A stretch of DNA of 64,000 nucleotides, taken from positions 62,001 through 126,000 of the forward strand of contig CAVOYT010000001.1 in assembly GCA_963700745.1 (NCBI GenBank). Reading direction: 5' to 3'. The position numbers and the translations under genes are program-made. Of the stretch, positions 1 to 9,258 are shown piece by piece (within the stretch, counting starts at the first letter, position 1; each line of letters begins with the position of its first letter). Origin of the DNA: UBA10649 sp963700745 (lineage in GTDB: Bacteria > Actinomycetota > Actinomycetes > S36-B12). The notes under the pieces were generated by a model. The model saw only the letters and a program-made list of their open reading frames with translations, had not been told where the DNA came from and did not search any database.

Positions 1-1272
1 TACGCGGGCGCGGACTTCCAGTGGCTCGCCGCGAATGTGGTGAAGGAGGGCACCCGCAAGACCGTCCTTCCCCCGTACTGGATCAAGGACGTCGGTGGCG
101 TCAAGGTCGGCTTCATCGGCATGACCCTCGAGGGCACGGACGCGATCGTCGCGGCCTCGGGGATCGAGGGCTACAAGTTCCTCGACGAGGTCCGGACCGC
201 CAACCGCCTGGTGCCCGAGCTCAAGAAGCAGGGAGTGGAGAGCATCATCGTGCTGCTGCACGAGGGCGCGACGCAGGATCCGGCTCCGGGCGAGATCAAC
301 GCCTGCAACAACATCAGCGGCCCGGTCGTCGACATCAACAGCGGACTTGACCCTGAGATCGATGCCGTTATCACCGGCCACACCCACCAGCCCTACAACT
401 GCATGCTGCCCGGACCTGACGGCCGGAAGCGGATGGTGACGAGCGCCTACTCCTACGGGCGCGTCATCTCGGAGCTGAACCTCGTCCTCGACAAGCGGAC
501 GGGTGAGGTGCGCCGCGCCCTGAGCAAGGCCACGAACCACGCGGTCATCCAGTCGGCACTCACTCCCGATCCCGCGCTGACCGCCGTGATCAACAAGTGG
601 ATGCCGCTGTTCGAGGCTTCGGGCAACACGCCGGTGGGGACGATCACCGCCGACATCGTGCGGGGCGGAACTCCGCCAGGGTCCGACCGCGGCGTCGAAT
701 CCGCGGCGGCGAACCTCGTCGCGGACGCGCAGGCTTGGGCAACGTCGTTCAACGGTGCGCAGGTCGCCTTCATGAACCCCGGCGGCGTGCGCTCGGACCT
801 GACATACGCGCAGTCCGGGACGGAGGGCGATGGCGTCGTCACCTACGGCGAGGCGTTCACCTTCCAGCCGTTCGGCAACGACCTGGTGACGATCCCGATG
901 ACCGGCGCGCAGATCGTGTCGGTGCTGCAGGAGCAGTGCCAGCCGGCAGGCTCGTCGCGGCCGTTCCTCAGCCTGGCCGTCTCGGCCGGGTTCACCTACA
1001 CCCTGAGCAGGACGATCGTGAATGGCACCTGCACGGCAGTGTCCATCACCGACGTCAAGCTCAACGGCAAGGCGCTCGACCCGGCCGCCACGTACTGGGT
1101 CACGGTGAACAACTTCCTGGCCGACGGTGGGGACAACTTCACCACCTTCAAGCAGGTCGCTGAGTCGGAGCGGCTCCCCGGTGGGGTCGACCTCCAGGCG
1201 CTGACCGACTACCTCAGCACGTTCTCCCCGGTGGCCCCGCCATCCACGGGCAGGGCGACGCTGGTGCCCTAG
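1..1272 (+). CDS. 5'-nucleotidase / bifunctional metallophosphatase, C-terminal part (5' truncated by window edge)
   Basis: The reading frame is open from the first base, so the N-terminus lies outside the window. The visible 423 residues begin in the calcineurin-like metallophosphoesterase domain, where a GHTH metal-binding motif is seen about a third of the way in. They then run through the C-terminal substrate-binding domain of UshA-type 5'-nucleotidases (NPGGVRSDL, a YGEAFTFQPFGN block and a DGGDNF block near the end). Such enzymes are exported and hydrolyse nucleotides to nucleosides and phosphate for salvage; the signal peptide would be in the missing part. The gene is intact to its TAG stop and is followed by a strong hairpin. 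The exact substrate (5'-nucleotides, cyclic nucleotides or UDP-sugars) cannot be told from this. Confidence 0.9.
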   Translation, partial: YAGADFQWLAANVVKEGTRKTVLPPYWIKDVGGVKVGFIGMTLEGTDAIVAASGIEGYKFLDEVRTANRLVPELKKQGVESIIVLLHEGATQDPAPGEINACNNISGPVVDINSGLDPEIDAVITGHTHQPYNCMLPGPDGRKRMVTSAYSYGRVISELNLVLDKRTGEVRRALSKATNHAVIQSALTPDPALTAVINKWMPLFEASGNTPVGTITADIVRGGTPPGSDRGVESAAANLVADAQAWATSFNGAQVAFMNPGGVRSDLTYAQSGTEGDGVVTYGEAFTFQPFGNDLVTIPMTGAQIVSVLQEQCQPAGSSRPFLSLAVSAGFTYTLSRTIVNGTCTAVSITDVKLNGKALDPAATYWVTVNNFLADGGDNFTTFKQVAESERLPGGVDLQALTDYLSTFSPVAPPSTGRATLVP

Positions 1273-1280
1273 CAGGCAAT

Positions 1281-1325
1281 CAGCCATCCCCGGAGCCATG
1301 ACCGATCAGGCTCCGGGGATGGCTG
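1281..1325 (+). terminator. intrinsic-type hairpin after the 5'-nucleotidase
   Basis: A 17-bp perfect inverted repeat (arms 1281-1297 and 1309-1325, 11-nt loop) starts 8 bases after the nucleotidase stop codon. No T-run follows, as is usual for terminators in high-GC actinobacteria. Confidence 0.75.
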
Positions 1326-1356
1326 CGAGGTCCGCGCTGCGTGACGGGAGGTGGCC

Positions 1357-1827
1357 ATGAGCGCATCGACCACGCCCGACGCACCGTCGATCCCGCGGCG
1401 TACGGGCCGGCGCATCGGATACACCGTCGCGATCCTGGTGAATCTGCTCATATACGGGTTCATCAATGTCTGGCCCGGATGGGCGGCCTTCGACTTCGTC
1501 ACGCCCGCCGCCGCGGACGTCGTGCCGCTGGTCAACCTGTCGATCGGGGTCACGATCGTCGTGAACATCGTCTACCTGGTCGCCGACGGGACTCGCGTGA
1601 AGGCATTGGGGGAGATGGCCACCGCAGCGGTGACGATGGTGGTCTCCGTCGCCGTGCTCGACGTGTTCCCGTTCGACTTCAGCGGGTATGCGTTCCCATG
1701 GGAGTGGCTCGTCCGCTTCATCCTCATCGTCGCGGTGATCGGGAGCGGCATCTCGCTGCTGGTGAACCTGTGGCGACTGATCCGTGGCCCTCGACCAGGA
1801 CGTGCCAGGAGCGAGGAGGCTCGATGA
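1357..1827 (+). CDS. small four-helix membrane protein of unknown function
   Basis: A 156-residue protein with a charged N-terminus and four hydrophobic stretches (about residues 20-42, 50-75, 85-105 and 112-135), ending in an Arg-rich cytoplasmic tail. The ATG at 1357 is preferred over the in-frame GTG at 1351 because a GGGAGG ribosome site sits five bases upstream of it. It overlaps the next gene by ATGA, so the two are probably co-translated. I recognise no family; it resembles the many small integral membrane proteins of actinobacteria, and nothing supports a specific function. Confidence 0.7.
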   Translation: MSASTTPDAPSIPRRTGRRIGYTVAILVNLLIYGFINVWPGWAAFDFVTPAAADVVPLVNLSIGVTIVVNIVYLVADGTRVKALGEMATAAVTMVVSVAVLDVFPFDFSGYAFPWEWLVRFILIVAVIGSGISLLVNLWRLIRGPRPGRARSEEAR

Positions 1828-2504
1828 AGGTCGCCGTGATCGGCACAGGGATGGTGGGGCAGGCGATTGCCGCTCGCCTCGCCGAACTGGGGCACGACGT
1901 GTCCGTGGGGACCCGTGACGTGGCCTCCGCCCGGGCACGCACGGCCGCGTCGGGGGCGGGGGATGGCGCATTCGGTGACTGGGCGCAGGCGCACCCGCGG
2001 ATCGACGTGGCCGAATTCGCCAAGGTGGCAGTTGGGGCCGACCTCGTCGTCAACGCGACCTCCGGCTCGGTGTCGCTGGCGGCTCTCACCGAGGTGGGAG
2101 AGGAGAACCTGGCCGGGACCATCCTCCTCGACATCTCGAACCCGCTGGACTTCTCGCAGGGATTCCCGCCCACCTTGTTCGTCAAGGACACCGACTCGTT
2201 GGGGGAGCAGATTCAGGCGGCCTTCCCGCGTGCGCGAGTGGTCAAGTCGCTGAACACGATGACGGCGGAGCTCATGGTGCGGCCCGGACGGTTGGCCGAC
2301 GGACAGCACAGCGTGTTCGTGTCCGGGAACGACACAGAGGCCAAGTCCGTCGTCACCGATCTGCTGACGAGCATGGGCCACACGGACGTGGTCGACCTCG
2401 GGGATCTCGCCACGTGTCGGGGCACGGAGATGTACCTGCCGCTGTGGCTTCGCACGATGGGCGCCCTGGGCACCGGGATGTTCAACATCAAGGTGGTGCG
2501 CTAG
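1824..2504 (+). CDS. NADP oxidoreductase, coenzyme F420-dependent family (F420:NADP oxidoreductase-like)
   Basis: 226 residues starting MKVAVIGTGMVGQAIA, the glycine-rich Rossmann motif of the F420_oxidored/NADPH-dependent F420 reductase (Fno-like) family. A Asp/Asn-rich DISNPLDF loop and the typical VKSLNTM segment follow. Known members transfer hydride between NADPH and F420, or act as NADPH-dependent reductases of other substrates. The ATG overlaps the preceding membrane-protein stop, with a GAGGAGG ribosome site inside that gene. Intact. Whether F420 is truly used cannot be decided here. Confidence 0.85.
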   Translation: MKVAVIGTGMVGQAIAARLAELGHDVSVGTRDVASARARTAASGAGDGAFGDWAQAHPRIDVAEFAKVAVGADLVVNATSGSVSLAALTEVGEENLAGTILLDISNPLDFSQGFPPTLFVKDTDSLGEQIQAAFPRARVVKSLNTMTAELMVRPGRLADGQHSVFVSGNDTEAKSVVTDLLTSMGHTDVVDLGDLATCRGTEMYLPLWLRTMGALGTGMFNIKVVR

Positions 2505-2532
2505 CCGGTCGAGTCCTCCGCGCCCGGTCTGC

Positions 2533-3342
2533 TCATACCTCGAGGACGTCGCCCTGTGCGGCGACCAGCGTCGTCGGCGACGTCGCGAACTCGTCCTTGA
2601 TCAGGTCGAGGGCGTCGTCGGTGCGTCCGGGACCGTGGTGGAAGAGCACGAGGGTCCCGGCCTCGACGCGGTCGGCGAGGGCAACGGCGTCCTGCACCGT
2701 CGCGTGCCCGAAGAGGTCGGCGATCTCCCGTTCGGGGTCGAGGAACTGGGCGTCATGGATCAGCACGTCGACGTCGCGCAGGACGTCGAGCGCGGCGTCA
2801 TGGACCCCTGCCGCGGGCGAGTGGTCCGGGACATACGCCACGGATGCACCGTCCCGCTCGACCCGGTAGCCGTAGGTGCGACCTCCCTTGTGCTCGACGT
2901 CGAACGCCGTGACGGTGAAGCCGTCTGTGGCGAACCTGCCCGGGTCGACCGCGGTGAACGACCACCGGCCGTGCAGCTGGTCCGGGGTGATCGGGAAGGC
3001 GGGTGGCGACATGGAGTGCGACAGCAGCTCCAGGCCCGTGCGACCCTCCTGGGCGGGCAGGAAGATGTCCATCCGCGCGTCGTCGCGGTCGACGGCTGGC
3101 GTGAAGGGCAGGCCCTGCACGTGGTCCCAGTGGAGGTGGCTGATGAGGGCCGATCCTCGGAACGGCTCGCTGCCAAGGAGGCCGGCGAGCGCCCGCAGCC
3201 CGGTGCCGACGTCGAGGAGCAGGGTCGGCGGCTCGGCGGCGGACGCCGACACCGCGATGCACGACGTGTGCCCGCCATATCGGACGAACTCGGGGCCGGG
3301 GGCAGCCGTCGATCCGCGGACGCCGAGGAAGGTCAGGAGCAC
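2533..3342 (-). CDS. MBL-fold metal-dependent hydrolase
   Basis: 269 residues, GTG start. The metallo-beta-lactamase core is visible: an opening beta-strand (LTFLGVRGS), the metal-binding HLHWDH motif near residue 90, a second metal ligand region around YVPDH, and a late histidine (LFHHGP). The layout fits the ribonuclease Z / phosphodiesterase-like branch (beta-CASP absent) that hydrolyses phosphodiesters or cyclic nucleotides. It converges on the preceding oxidoreductase gene and has no obvious operon partner. Substrate unknown. Confidence 0.85.
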   Translation of the reverse strand: MLLTFLGVRGSTAAPGPEFVRYGGHTSCIAVSASAAEPPTLLLDVGTGLRALAGLLGSEPFRGSALISHLHWDHVQGLPFTPAVDRDDARMDIFLPAQEGRTGLELLSHSMSPPAFPITPDQLHGRWSFTAVDPGRFATDGFTVTAFDVEHKGGRTYGYRVERDGASVAYVPDHSPAAGVHDAALDVLRDVDVLIHDAQFLDPEREIADLFGHATVQDAVALADRVEAGTLVLFHHGPGRTDDALDLIKDEFATSPTTLVAAQGDVLEV

Positions 3343-3471
3343 CGGACCGCCTCTCGACGCATCGGTTGACGTCGTTGATCAGCTGAGCGCATCAGGAGTC
3401 TCCTCGGACGGCATCCGCAGAGTATCCGCCGGATTCCCGGGCGCGTCAGCCCTTTTCTCATCAGGGGCCGA

Positions 3472-4116
3472 TCAGGGGCCGGTCGAGACCACCAGGCGCG
3501 AACTCCACAGCTTCTGACCGTCGGCGCCACGACCGACCATTCGCCAGGCCTTGCCGTCGTTGTCCGCGACGGGTGCGGCGATCAGCACCTGGGCGGTGAC
3601 CGCATCCGGACCGCAGACGCCTCCGCCCCCGACGCCTGTCTCGGACGGCACCGCCTGCCAGGTGGCGCCCTGCGATGCCTGCGAGCTGACCTTGATGCGG
3701 TCCGTGCCGGCGGGCGCACAGACGGCTACGAGGACTCCGTCCGCTTCGATGGCACAGGGGACGGTCTGATCGAGGATCAGTGCCGTGCAGTCGTCGCCGG
3801 GTGCCGCGGCCTCGCCCACGGTCGCTGCGAGTGGGGCGGCCACGACGGCCACGGACTCGGACGGCGCCGACGGGAAGTCCTGTGCGACGAAGGATGGCGA
3901 GTACCCGACGGATCTGATCCCCAGGACCCCCCCGGCGGCCACCCCGACAACGAGGGCCGACGCGGCGAAGAAGGGGATCCAGATCCGGCGCCGACGGCGG
4001 CGGCGAGCGAGCTCGACAGCAGGGTCCTGCGGCTCGACCCTGACCCAGCAGACGGTGCAGTAGACGGCGTCGTCTGCGAGTTGATGCCCATGAGGGCACT
4101 TGCCTGCAGGACTCAC
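3472..4116 (-). CDS. zinc-ribbon single-pass membrane protein, function unknown
   Basis: 214 residues from a GTG at 4116. The N-terminal 25 residues hold a C-P-H-G-H ... C-T-V-C zinc-ribbon-like knuckle. An Arg-rich stretch and one transmembrane helix (about residues 42-65) come next, then an exported domain with several cysteines that could form disulfides. Cytoplasmic zinc ribbon plus extracytoplasmic domain is a recurring layout of actinobacterial hypothetical proteins. The gene is divergent from the ABC-F ATPase; about 170 bp between them must hold both promoters. No enzymatic motif is seen. Confidence 0.65.
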   Translation of the reverse strand: MSPAGKCPHGHQLADDAVYCTVCWVRVEPQDPAVELARRRRRRRIWIPFFAASALVVGVAAGGVLGIRSVGYSPSFVAQDFPSAPSESVAVVAAPLAATVGEAAAPGDDCTALILDQTVPCAIEADGVLVAVCAPAGTDRIKVSSQASQGATWQAVPSETGVGGGGVCGPDAVTAQVLIAAPVADNDGKAWRMVGRGADGQKLWSSRLVVSTGP

Positions 4117-4287
4117 ATCGCTACCCCGATCCCGACAACCCCGAGTCGGTTGTTTGAAGAGTAGCCCCCTTCGGACGGCAAACCGGCTCTCGCTGCCTGT
4201 TCTTACCGTCCGTTTGCCTTCCTGCCGATCGAGGACCGCTCGGAAGGCGCATTCGTGCCAGCCAGGACGGCTGGAGACAATGGGCCG

Positions 4288-6057
4288 GTGCCCCCCGTCC
4301 GCAACCTGGTGAATCTCGAGTCGGTGAGCAAGGCGTTCGGAGAGCGGCCTCTGCTGGATGCGGTGTCGACGGGGGTCAACGCCGGTGAGCGCATCGGGGT
4401 GGTGGGCCGCAACGGTGCCGGGAAGAGCACCCTGCTGGCGGTGATGGCGGGGATCGAACCGGTCGACGCCGGCCGAGTCAGTGCAACGGCGGACGCCCAC
4501 GTCGGGATGCTGCGCCAGAACCCGCCCTTCGATCCGGACGCCACGATCCTGCAGGCGGTCGTGGGTGACCGGGCCACGCACGAATGGGCCGTCGAGCCTC
4601 GGGTCCGCGAGGTGCTGTCAGGGCTGCTGGGCGGATTCGATGACGCGCTGCTCGACCGCCGTCTTGGTGACCTGTCGGGAGGCGAGCGCCGTCGCGTCGA
4701 ACTGGCGCGGCTGCTGGTGGCCGATCTCGACCTGCTCCTGCTGGATGAGCCGACCAACCACCTCGACGTGGAGATCATCGCCTGGCTGGCCGAGCACCTG
4801 AAGGCCCGATCGGGCATGGCCATCATCGTCGTCACGCACGACCGCTGGTTCCTGGACGAGGTGTGCGACCGGACGTGGGAGGTGGTCGGGGGGCAGGTGG
4901 AGGAGTACGACGGCGGCTACTCCGCATACGTGCTCGCCAAGGCCGAGCGCATGCGCCAGGGGGCGGCCGCCGAGGCCCGCCGTAACAACCTGCTGCGCAA
5001 GGAACTCGCCTGGCTCCGGCGAGGGGCGCCCGCACGGACGTCGAAACCCAAGTTCCGACTCGATGCGGCGAATGCCCTCATCAGCAGCGAGCCACCGCCC
5101 CGCGACGCGGTCGAGCTGCTGTCCTTCGCCAACGCCCGCCTGGGCAAGACCGTGGTGGAACTGCATGACACGTCGCTGACGATGGGCGCGAAGCAGCTCT
5201 TCGACCACCTCACGTGGAACATCGGACCGGGGCAGCGGATCGGGATCCTCGGGCCGAACGGTGCGGGCAAGACGTCTCTCATGCGCATGATCCTGGGCGA
5301 GGTCCGACCGACGCAGGGCCGCCTCGTCACCGGGCTGACGGTCAAGCCCGCCTACCTCTCGCAGCACCTCGAGGAGCTCGATCCGACGTGGCGGGTCCTG
5401 GAGTCGGTGGAGCAGGTCGCCCAGCGCGTCGATCTCGGCAAGGGCCGTGAGCTCACCGCGTCCCAGCTGTGCGAGCGACTGGGTTTCGACGCCGACGGGC
5501 AGTGGACGCCGGTGGGGGACCTCTCCGGGGGCGAGCGGCGTCGACTGCAGCTGACGCGACTCCTCATGAGCGCTCCCAACCTCCTTGTTCTCGACGAACC
5601 CACCAACGACTTCGACGTGGAGACCCTCGGCGCGCTGGAGGACCTTCTGGACGGGTTCGCCGGCACGTTGCTGATCGTGTCGCACGACCGCTACTTCCTC
5701 GAACGCGTCTGCGACGACTTCGTGGCGCTCCTCGGGGATGCCAGCGTGCGACCGCTCACCGGCGGGGTCGATGAGTACCTGGCCAGGCGACGCGATGCGC
5801 AGGCTGCGTCCGCACCGGCGACCAGCCCGGTCGCAGCCCAGCGCTCCGCGGCGGCCCTCGACCGGGATGCGCAGAAGGCCATGGCCCGCCTTGAGCGGCA
5901 GATCGCGAAGCTGAGGGCCCGCGAGGTCCTGCTGCACGACGAGCTCGCGAGTCACGCCACTGACTTCGAGCGGGTCACCCGGCTCCATGAGGAGCTGAGG
6001 GACGTCGAGTCCGAACGAGGGGCGCTCGAGGACCAGTGGTTCGAACTGGCGACCTAG
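4288..6057 (+). CDS. ABC-F family ATPase (ribosome-associated, Uup/EttA type)
   Basis: About 590 residues with two complete ABC ATPase domains and no membrane segment: Walker A GRNGAGKST (about residue 40) and GPNGAGKTS (about 325), two LSGGERRR signatures, and Walker B LLLLDEPTNHLD and LVLDEPTNDFD. A linker rich in Arg/Lys separates the domains, and the C-terminus is a charged coiled coil as in Uup. ABC-F proteins bind the ribosomal E site and help translation or give antibiotic protection. Nothing here marks a resistance-type member, so a housekeeping role is inferred. GTG 4288 is the likely start because the family usually begins close to NLVNLESVSKAFG; an earlier ATG at 4255 is in frame. 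Confidence 0.9.
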   Translation: MPPVRNLVNLESVSKAFGERPLLDAVSTGVNAGERIGVVGRNGAGKSTLLAVMAGIEPVDAGRVSATADAHVGMLRQNPPFDPDATILQAVVGDRATHEWAVEPRVREVLSGLLGGFDDALLDRRLGDLSGGERRRVELARLLVADLDLLLLDEPTNHLDVEIIAWLAEHLKARSGMAIIVVTHDRWFLDEVCDRTWEVVGGQVEEYDGGYSAYVLAKAERMRQGAAAEARRNNLLRKELAWLRRGAPARTSKPKFRLDAANALISSEPPPRDAVELLSFANARLGKTVVELHDTSLTMGAKQLFDHLTWNIGPGQRIGILGPNGAGKTSLMRMILGEVRPTQGRLVTGLTVKPAYLSQHLEELDPTWRVLESVEQVAQRVDLGKGRELTASQLCERLGFDADGQWTPVGDLSGGERRRLQLTRLLMSAPNLLVLDEPTNDFDVETLGALEDLLDGFAGTLLIVSHDRYFLERVCDDFVALLGDASVRPLTGGVDEYLARRRDAQAASAPATSPVAAQRSAAALDRDAQKAMARLERQIAKLRAREVLLHDELASHATDFERVTRLHEELRDVESERGALEDQWFELAT

Positions 6058-6097
6058 GCGAACCCGTGTGCCGACGACCGTTCATTAGGATTTCGCC

Positions 6098-7040
6098 ATG
6101 ACGCTGCCCACCAGGAGTATCGGCGACCGATCTGTCACGGCGGTGGGACTCGGCTGCATGCCGCTGTCCTTCGAGGGCATGCTCGACGAGCGCGAGCGGG
6201 CACTCGGCACGATCCACCACGCGCTGGATGTCGGCATCACCTTGCTGGACACGTCGAACATCTATGCCCCGTCATGGGATGCCGTCGGGCACAACGAGGC
6301 GCTGATCGCCGAGGCCCTGCGCACCTACCGCGGCCCTGCCGATCTCGATGCGGTGCTGGTCACGACCAAGGGCGGGATCGTGCGGGGACCAGGGGAGACG
6401 TGGGGTCGTGACTCCAGCGCCGATGCGTTGCGCCGCGCGTGTGAGGCGAGTGCGTCGAACGCTCGGCGTTGACGTCATCGACCTGTACCAGCACCACCGG
6501 CACGATCCCGCGCTCACCTACGAGGAGCAGATGCGTGGGCTCAGGGCGCTGCTGGACGCCGGACTCGTTCGACGCCTCGGCCTCTCCAACGTGACCCTCG
6601 CCGAGCTCGAGGTCGCGCTCGACGTCGTCGGTGCGCCGGCGGATGGCGGCATCGTCTCCGTGCAGAACGAGTTCTCGCCGCGCTACCGGGGCGATGCGGA
6701 TGTGCTGGATCGATGTACGGAACTCGGCATCGCCTTCCTCCCGTGGTCGCCGTTGGGCGGGTCTACGCAGGCACATGAGGTCGGCTCGCACTATGCCGAG
6801 TTCGCGACCGTCGGGGAGGAGGTCGGCGCGTCAGCGCAGGAGACGGTGCTGGCATGGCTGCTCGCGCTGAGCCCGGTGATGATCCCGATCCCGGGAGCGA
6901 CGAGGCCGGCCACCATCGATTCCATCGTCCGGTCCCTGTCGGTGCACCTGAGCGACGAGCAACGGACTCGACTCGACCGGACGAGGCCGGCATCGGAGTC
7001 GATGTATCCCGAGGACCAGCCCCGCAGCCCGCTCCGGTGA
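6098..7040 (+). CDS. aldo/keto reductase, split by a one-base shift
   Basis: The first 120 residues (MTLPTRSIGDRSVTAVGLGC...) carry the AKR start and the LLDTSNIY segment with its catalytic Asp and Tyr. Around 6440-6470 the frame changes, and the other frame continues at once with TLGVDVIDLYQHH, which is exactly the AKR continuation, down to the C-terminal MIPIPGATRP cofactor-binding loop. About 313 residues in total, the usual AKR length. These are NADPH-dependent (beta/alpha)8-barrel reductases of carbonyl compounds. The break is probably an extra base in the sequence, not a real mutation. It is followed three bases later by the NADH dehydrogenase gene. Confidence 0.85.
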
Positions 7041-7043
7041 GGG

Positions 7044-8280
7044 ATGGCTGACGTGGCAGCGACGGAGCGACGCCGGGTCGTCATCGTCGGAGCCGGTTTC
7101 GGCGGACTGACCTGCGCGCGCCGGCTGGCCCGCCACGCAGACGTGGAGGTCACCGTCGTCGACCGAAACGCGTACCAGGTCTTCTCGCCGCTGCTGTACC
7201 AGGTGGCCACCGGCGGACTGCCCGAGGACGACATCGCCTACCCGGTGCGCGCGGCGGTCCCGGGGGTCGCGTTCCGACGGGGAGAGGTCGTCCGCATCAG
7301 CACCGAGTCGAAGACGATTCGGCTGGCCGACGGCCATGTCATCGGCTGGGACGAGCTCGTCCTCGCGGTCGGCAGTACGGGCACGACGTTCGGGATCCCC
7401 GGCGTCGAGGAGTACGCGCTCCAGATGAAGACCATCCAGGAGGCGCGCGCCATCAAGCGCCGGCTGGTGCAGACCTACGAGGACGTCGAGCTCGGCCGCC
7501 TGCCGAAGGAGGCGCTGCGCGTCGTCGTCGTGGGAGGAGGCCCGACCGGTGTCGAGGTCTCCGGGGCAGTCGCGGAGTTCCAGCGGGCGATGCGGCACGA
7601 GTTCCCGAGCCTGTACGAGCTGGCCACGGTCACGCTCGTCGAGGCGGGTCCGCGACTGCTGCCGTCGTTCTCGGAGAAGTCGAGCGCCCGCGCCGTGTCC
7701 GAGCTCGAGGAGCTCGGAGTGAGCGTCAGGGTCGCGAGCGCGGTCGACCGGATGTACCCCTCGGACATCCACCTGGCCTCCGGAGAGGTCCTGCCCGCCG
7801 GGCACCATCGTGTGGGCGGCCGGCGTGGCGGCGCCTGCGCAGTGGAGCGATCTGGGCGTGACCGACCGCGCCAATCGGCTCGAGGTGTCGCCGACCCTTC
7901 AGCTCTCCCCGGATGTATGGGTGATCGGCGACATGGCTCATTGCGCCGGGCCGGACGGACGACCGCTGCCGATGGTGGCGTCGGTGGCCATGCAGATGGG
8001 CCGCTACGTCGCCGACGCCATCGAACGTCGACTCAAGGACGAGCCGCTGTCACCGTTCGAGTACAAGGACAAGGGGCAGATGGCGACGATCGGACGACGT
8101 CGGGCGGTGGTGGAACTGCCCAGCGGGATCAGGCTGCACGGCACGTCGGCGTGGCTGACGTGGCTCGGGCTCCACGTGTTCTACCTGGCTGGCGGCCGCC
8201 ATCGGGTCAGCGTGATGGCCGACTGGTTCTGGAACTACGTGGCGTGGGGCGTCGGGCCTCGGCGCACCGTCATCGACTGA
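7044..8280 (+). CDS. ndh: type II NADH dehydrogenase (NAD(P)/FAD-dependent oxidoreductase), split by a one-base shift
   Basis: N-terminal FAD dinucleotide fold (VVIVGAGFGGLTCA, residues about 11-24), NAD fold (RVVVVGGGPTGVEVSGA, about residue 158) and, in the next frame, the C-terminal FAD site with VIGDMAH and a membrane-associating tail rich in Trp and Leu. NDH-2 passes electrons from NADH to menaquinone at the membrane face without pumping protons. The frame changes at 7800-7802, where GGG appears and GG restores a continuous LPAGTIVWAAGV; downstream the protein ends at 8280. Read in the first frame alone it would continue as an unrelated Arg-rich tail to 8708, which is artefactual. Confidence 0.9.
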
Positions 8281-8286
8281 CGAGGG

Positions 8287-9192
8287 TCATCGATCCGTCC
8301 CGCACCGGAGCGGGCTCAGGCCGGCTGGTGGCTCGACCGGCACGTCGGCCGGTGCCGTGGGAGCGGGATCGGGAGTCGGGGCGGGCGCTGGCGTGGACTG
8401 CAGCGCGACCTCCTTCAGGTACTGGCCGTACGGGACGAAGCACTGCGCGGAACGCTTGCCGTCCTTCCACCCGATCGCGGTCGGCCAGATCGCCCACCAG
8501 TCCGGCGTACTTCTCCTTGCCGTCCCACTTCTTGCCCTGCTTCTCACACAGCTTGCGCGTCTTGCGCTCGACCGTGCTGGTTCCCGGGAACTTCGATCCC
8601 GGGCCGCCGAGCTCCTTGTCGAGCACCTTGATCCAGTTCTTCTTGGGCTTGGTGCAGGGTATGCGGCAGTCTTCTTGGCGTTCGGTTCCCGCGGTGTGCA
8701 GAAGTTGAACTGCTCCTGTGGCGTGGCGGCCACCAGGGCGGCCGCGGTGCCCGTGAATGACTTCAGCACGAGTCCGCCCTGGAGGACGACGTCGCAGCGC
8801 ATCCATCGCTCGCCGGCGGCCCACTCCTCGTCCGTCGGGAACAGGGGCACCGTCAGGAAGCGACTGGGCAGGTCGCGGTCCGGCATGCCGAGGTAGGCGT
8901 TCATCGCGCTCACCGTGCAGGGCCGTGCCGCGGCGAGCTTGGCCGGCTGGGAAGCCTCCGAGGGCGGGCCGAAGTTCGCGGGAAGGGTGCCGACGAAGTA
9001 GGTCTCGGCGGTGTGGTTGGCGGTGCAGTCCACTGCCGGTGCCGTCGACGACACTGCCTTCAGGGTCGGCGACTTGTAGGCGTAGCAGGTGCCGACCTCT
9101 GCGGCTGCCGAGGCGGGCGCAGGTGCCACGAGCCCGCCGAGGACGACCAGCGTTGCGGCTGCAGCGGTGATGCCGGCGCGAAGGGCAAACAT
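8287..9192 (-). CDS. secreted protein, septum-formation-family-like, with two compensating frame breaks
   Basis: Starts with a clear signal peptide (MFALRAGITAAAATLVVLGG ... ASA) and an AAGGAG ribosome site. The mature part has pairs of cysteines arranged VGTCYAYK ... VDCTANHTAETYFVGTLP, resembling the Septum_form-type repeat of actinobacterial secreted proteins, then a Lys-rich central part and a Pro/Ala-rich C-terminus. The frame jumps near 8665 and back near 8495; reading across gives a continuous protein of about 300 residues. The family assignment is tentative. It converges with ndh, with only seven bases between stops. Confidence 0.6.
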   Translation of the reverse strand: MFALRAGITAAAATLVVLGGLVAPAPASAAAEVGTCYAYKSPTLKAVSSTAPAVDCTANHTAETYFVGTLPANFGPPSEASQPAKLAAARPCTVSAMNAYLGMPDRDLPSRFLTVPLFPTDEEWAAGERWMRCDVVLQGGLVLKSFTGTAAALVAATPQEQFNFCTPREPNAKKTAAYPAPSPRRTGSRCSTRSSAARDRSSREPARSSARRASCVRSRARSGTARRSTPDWWAIWPTAIGWKDGKRSAQCFVPYGQYLKEVALQSTPAPAPTPDPAPTAPADVPVEPPAGLSPLRCGTDR

Positions 9193-9258
9193 GGAACTCC
9201 TTGTTCGTGGGCAGACAACGACGATAACCCACGATCGAGCAGCGACGATAACCGCGAA

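Noticed and set aside
4618..5988. 456-codon minus-strand open frame opposite the ABC-F gene
   Set aside because: Shadow frame without domain features.
8281..8708. Extension of the ndh frame past the true stop
   Set aside because: It is the wrong frame after the one-base shift at 7800; the real NDH-2 C-terminus is in the other frame.
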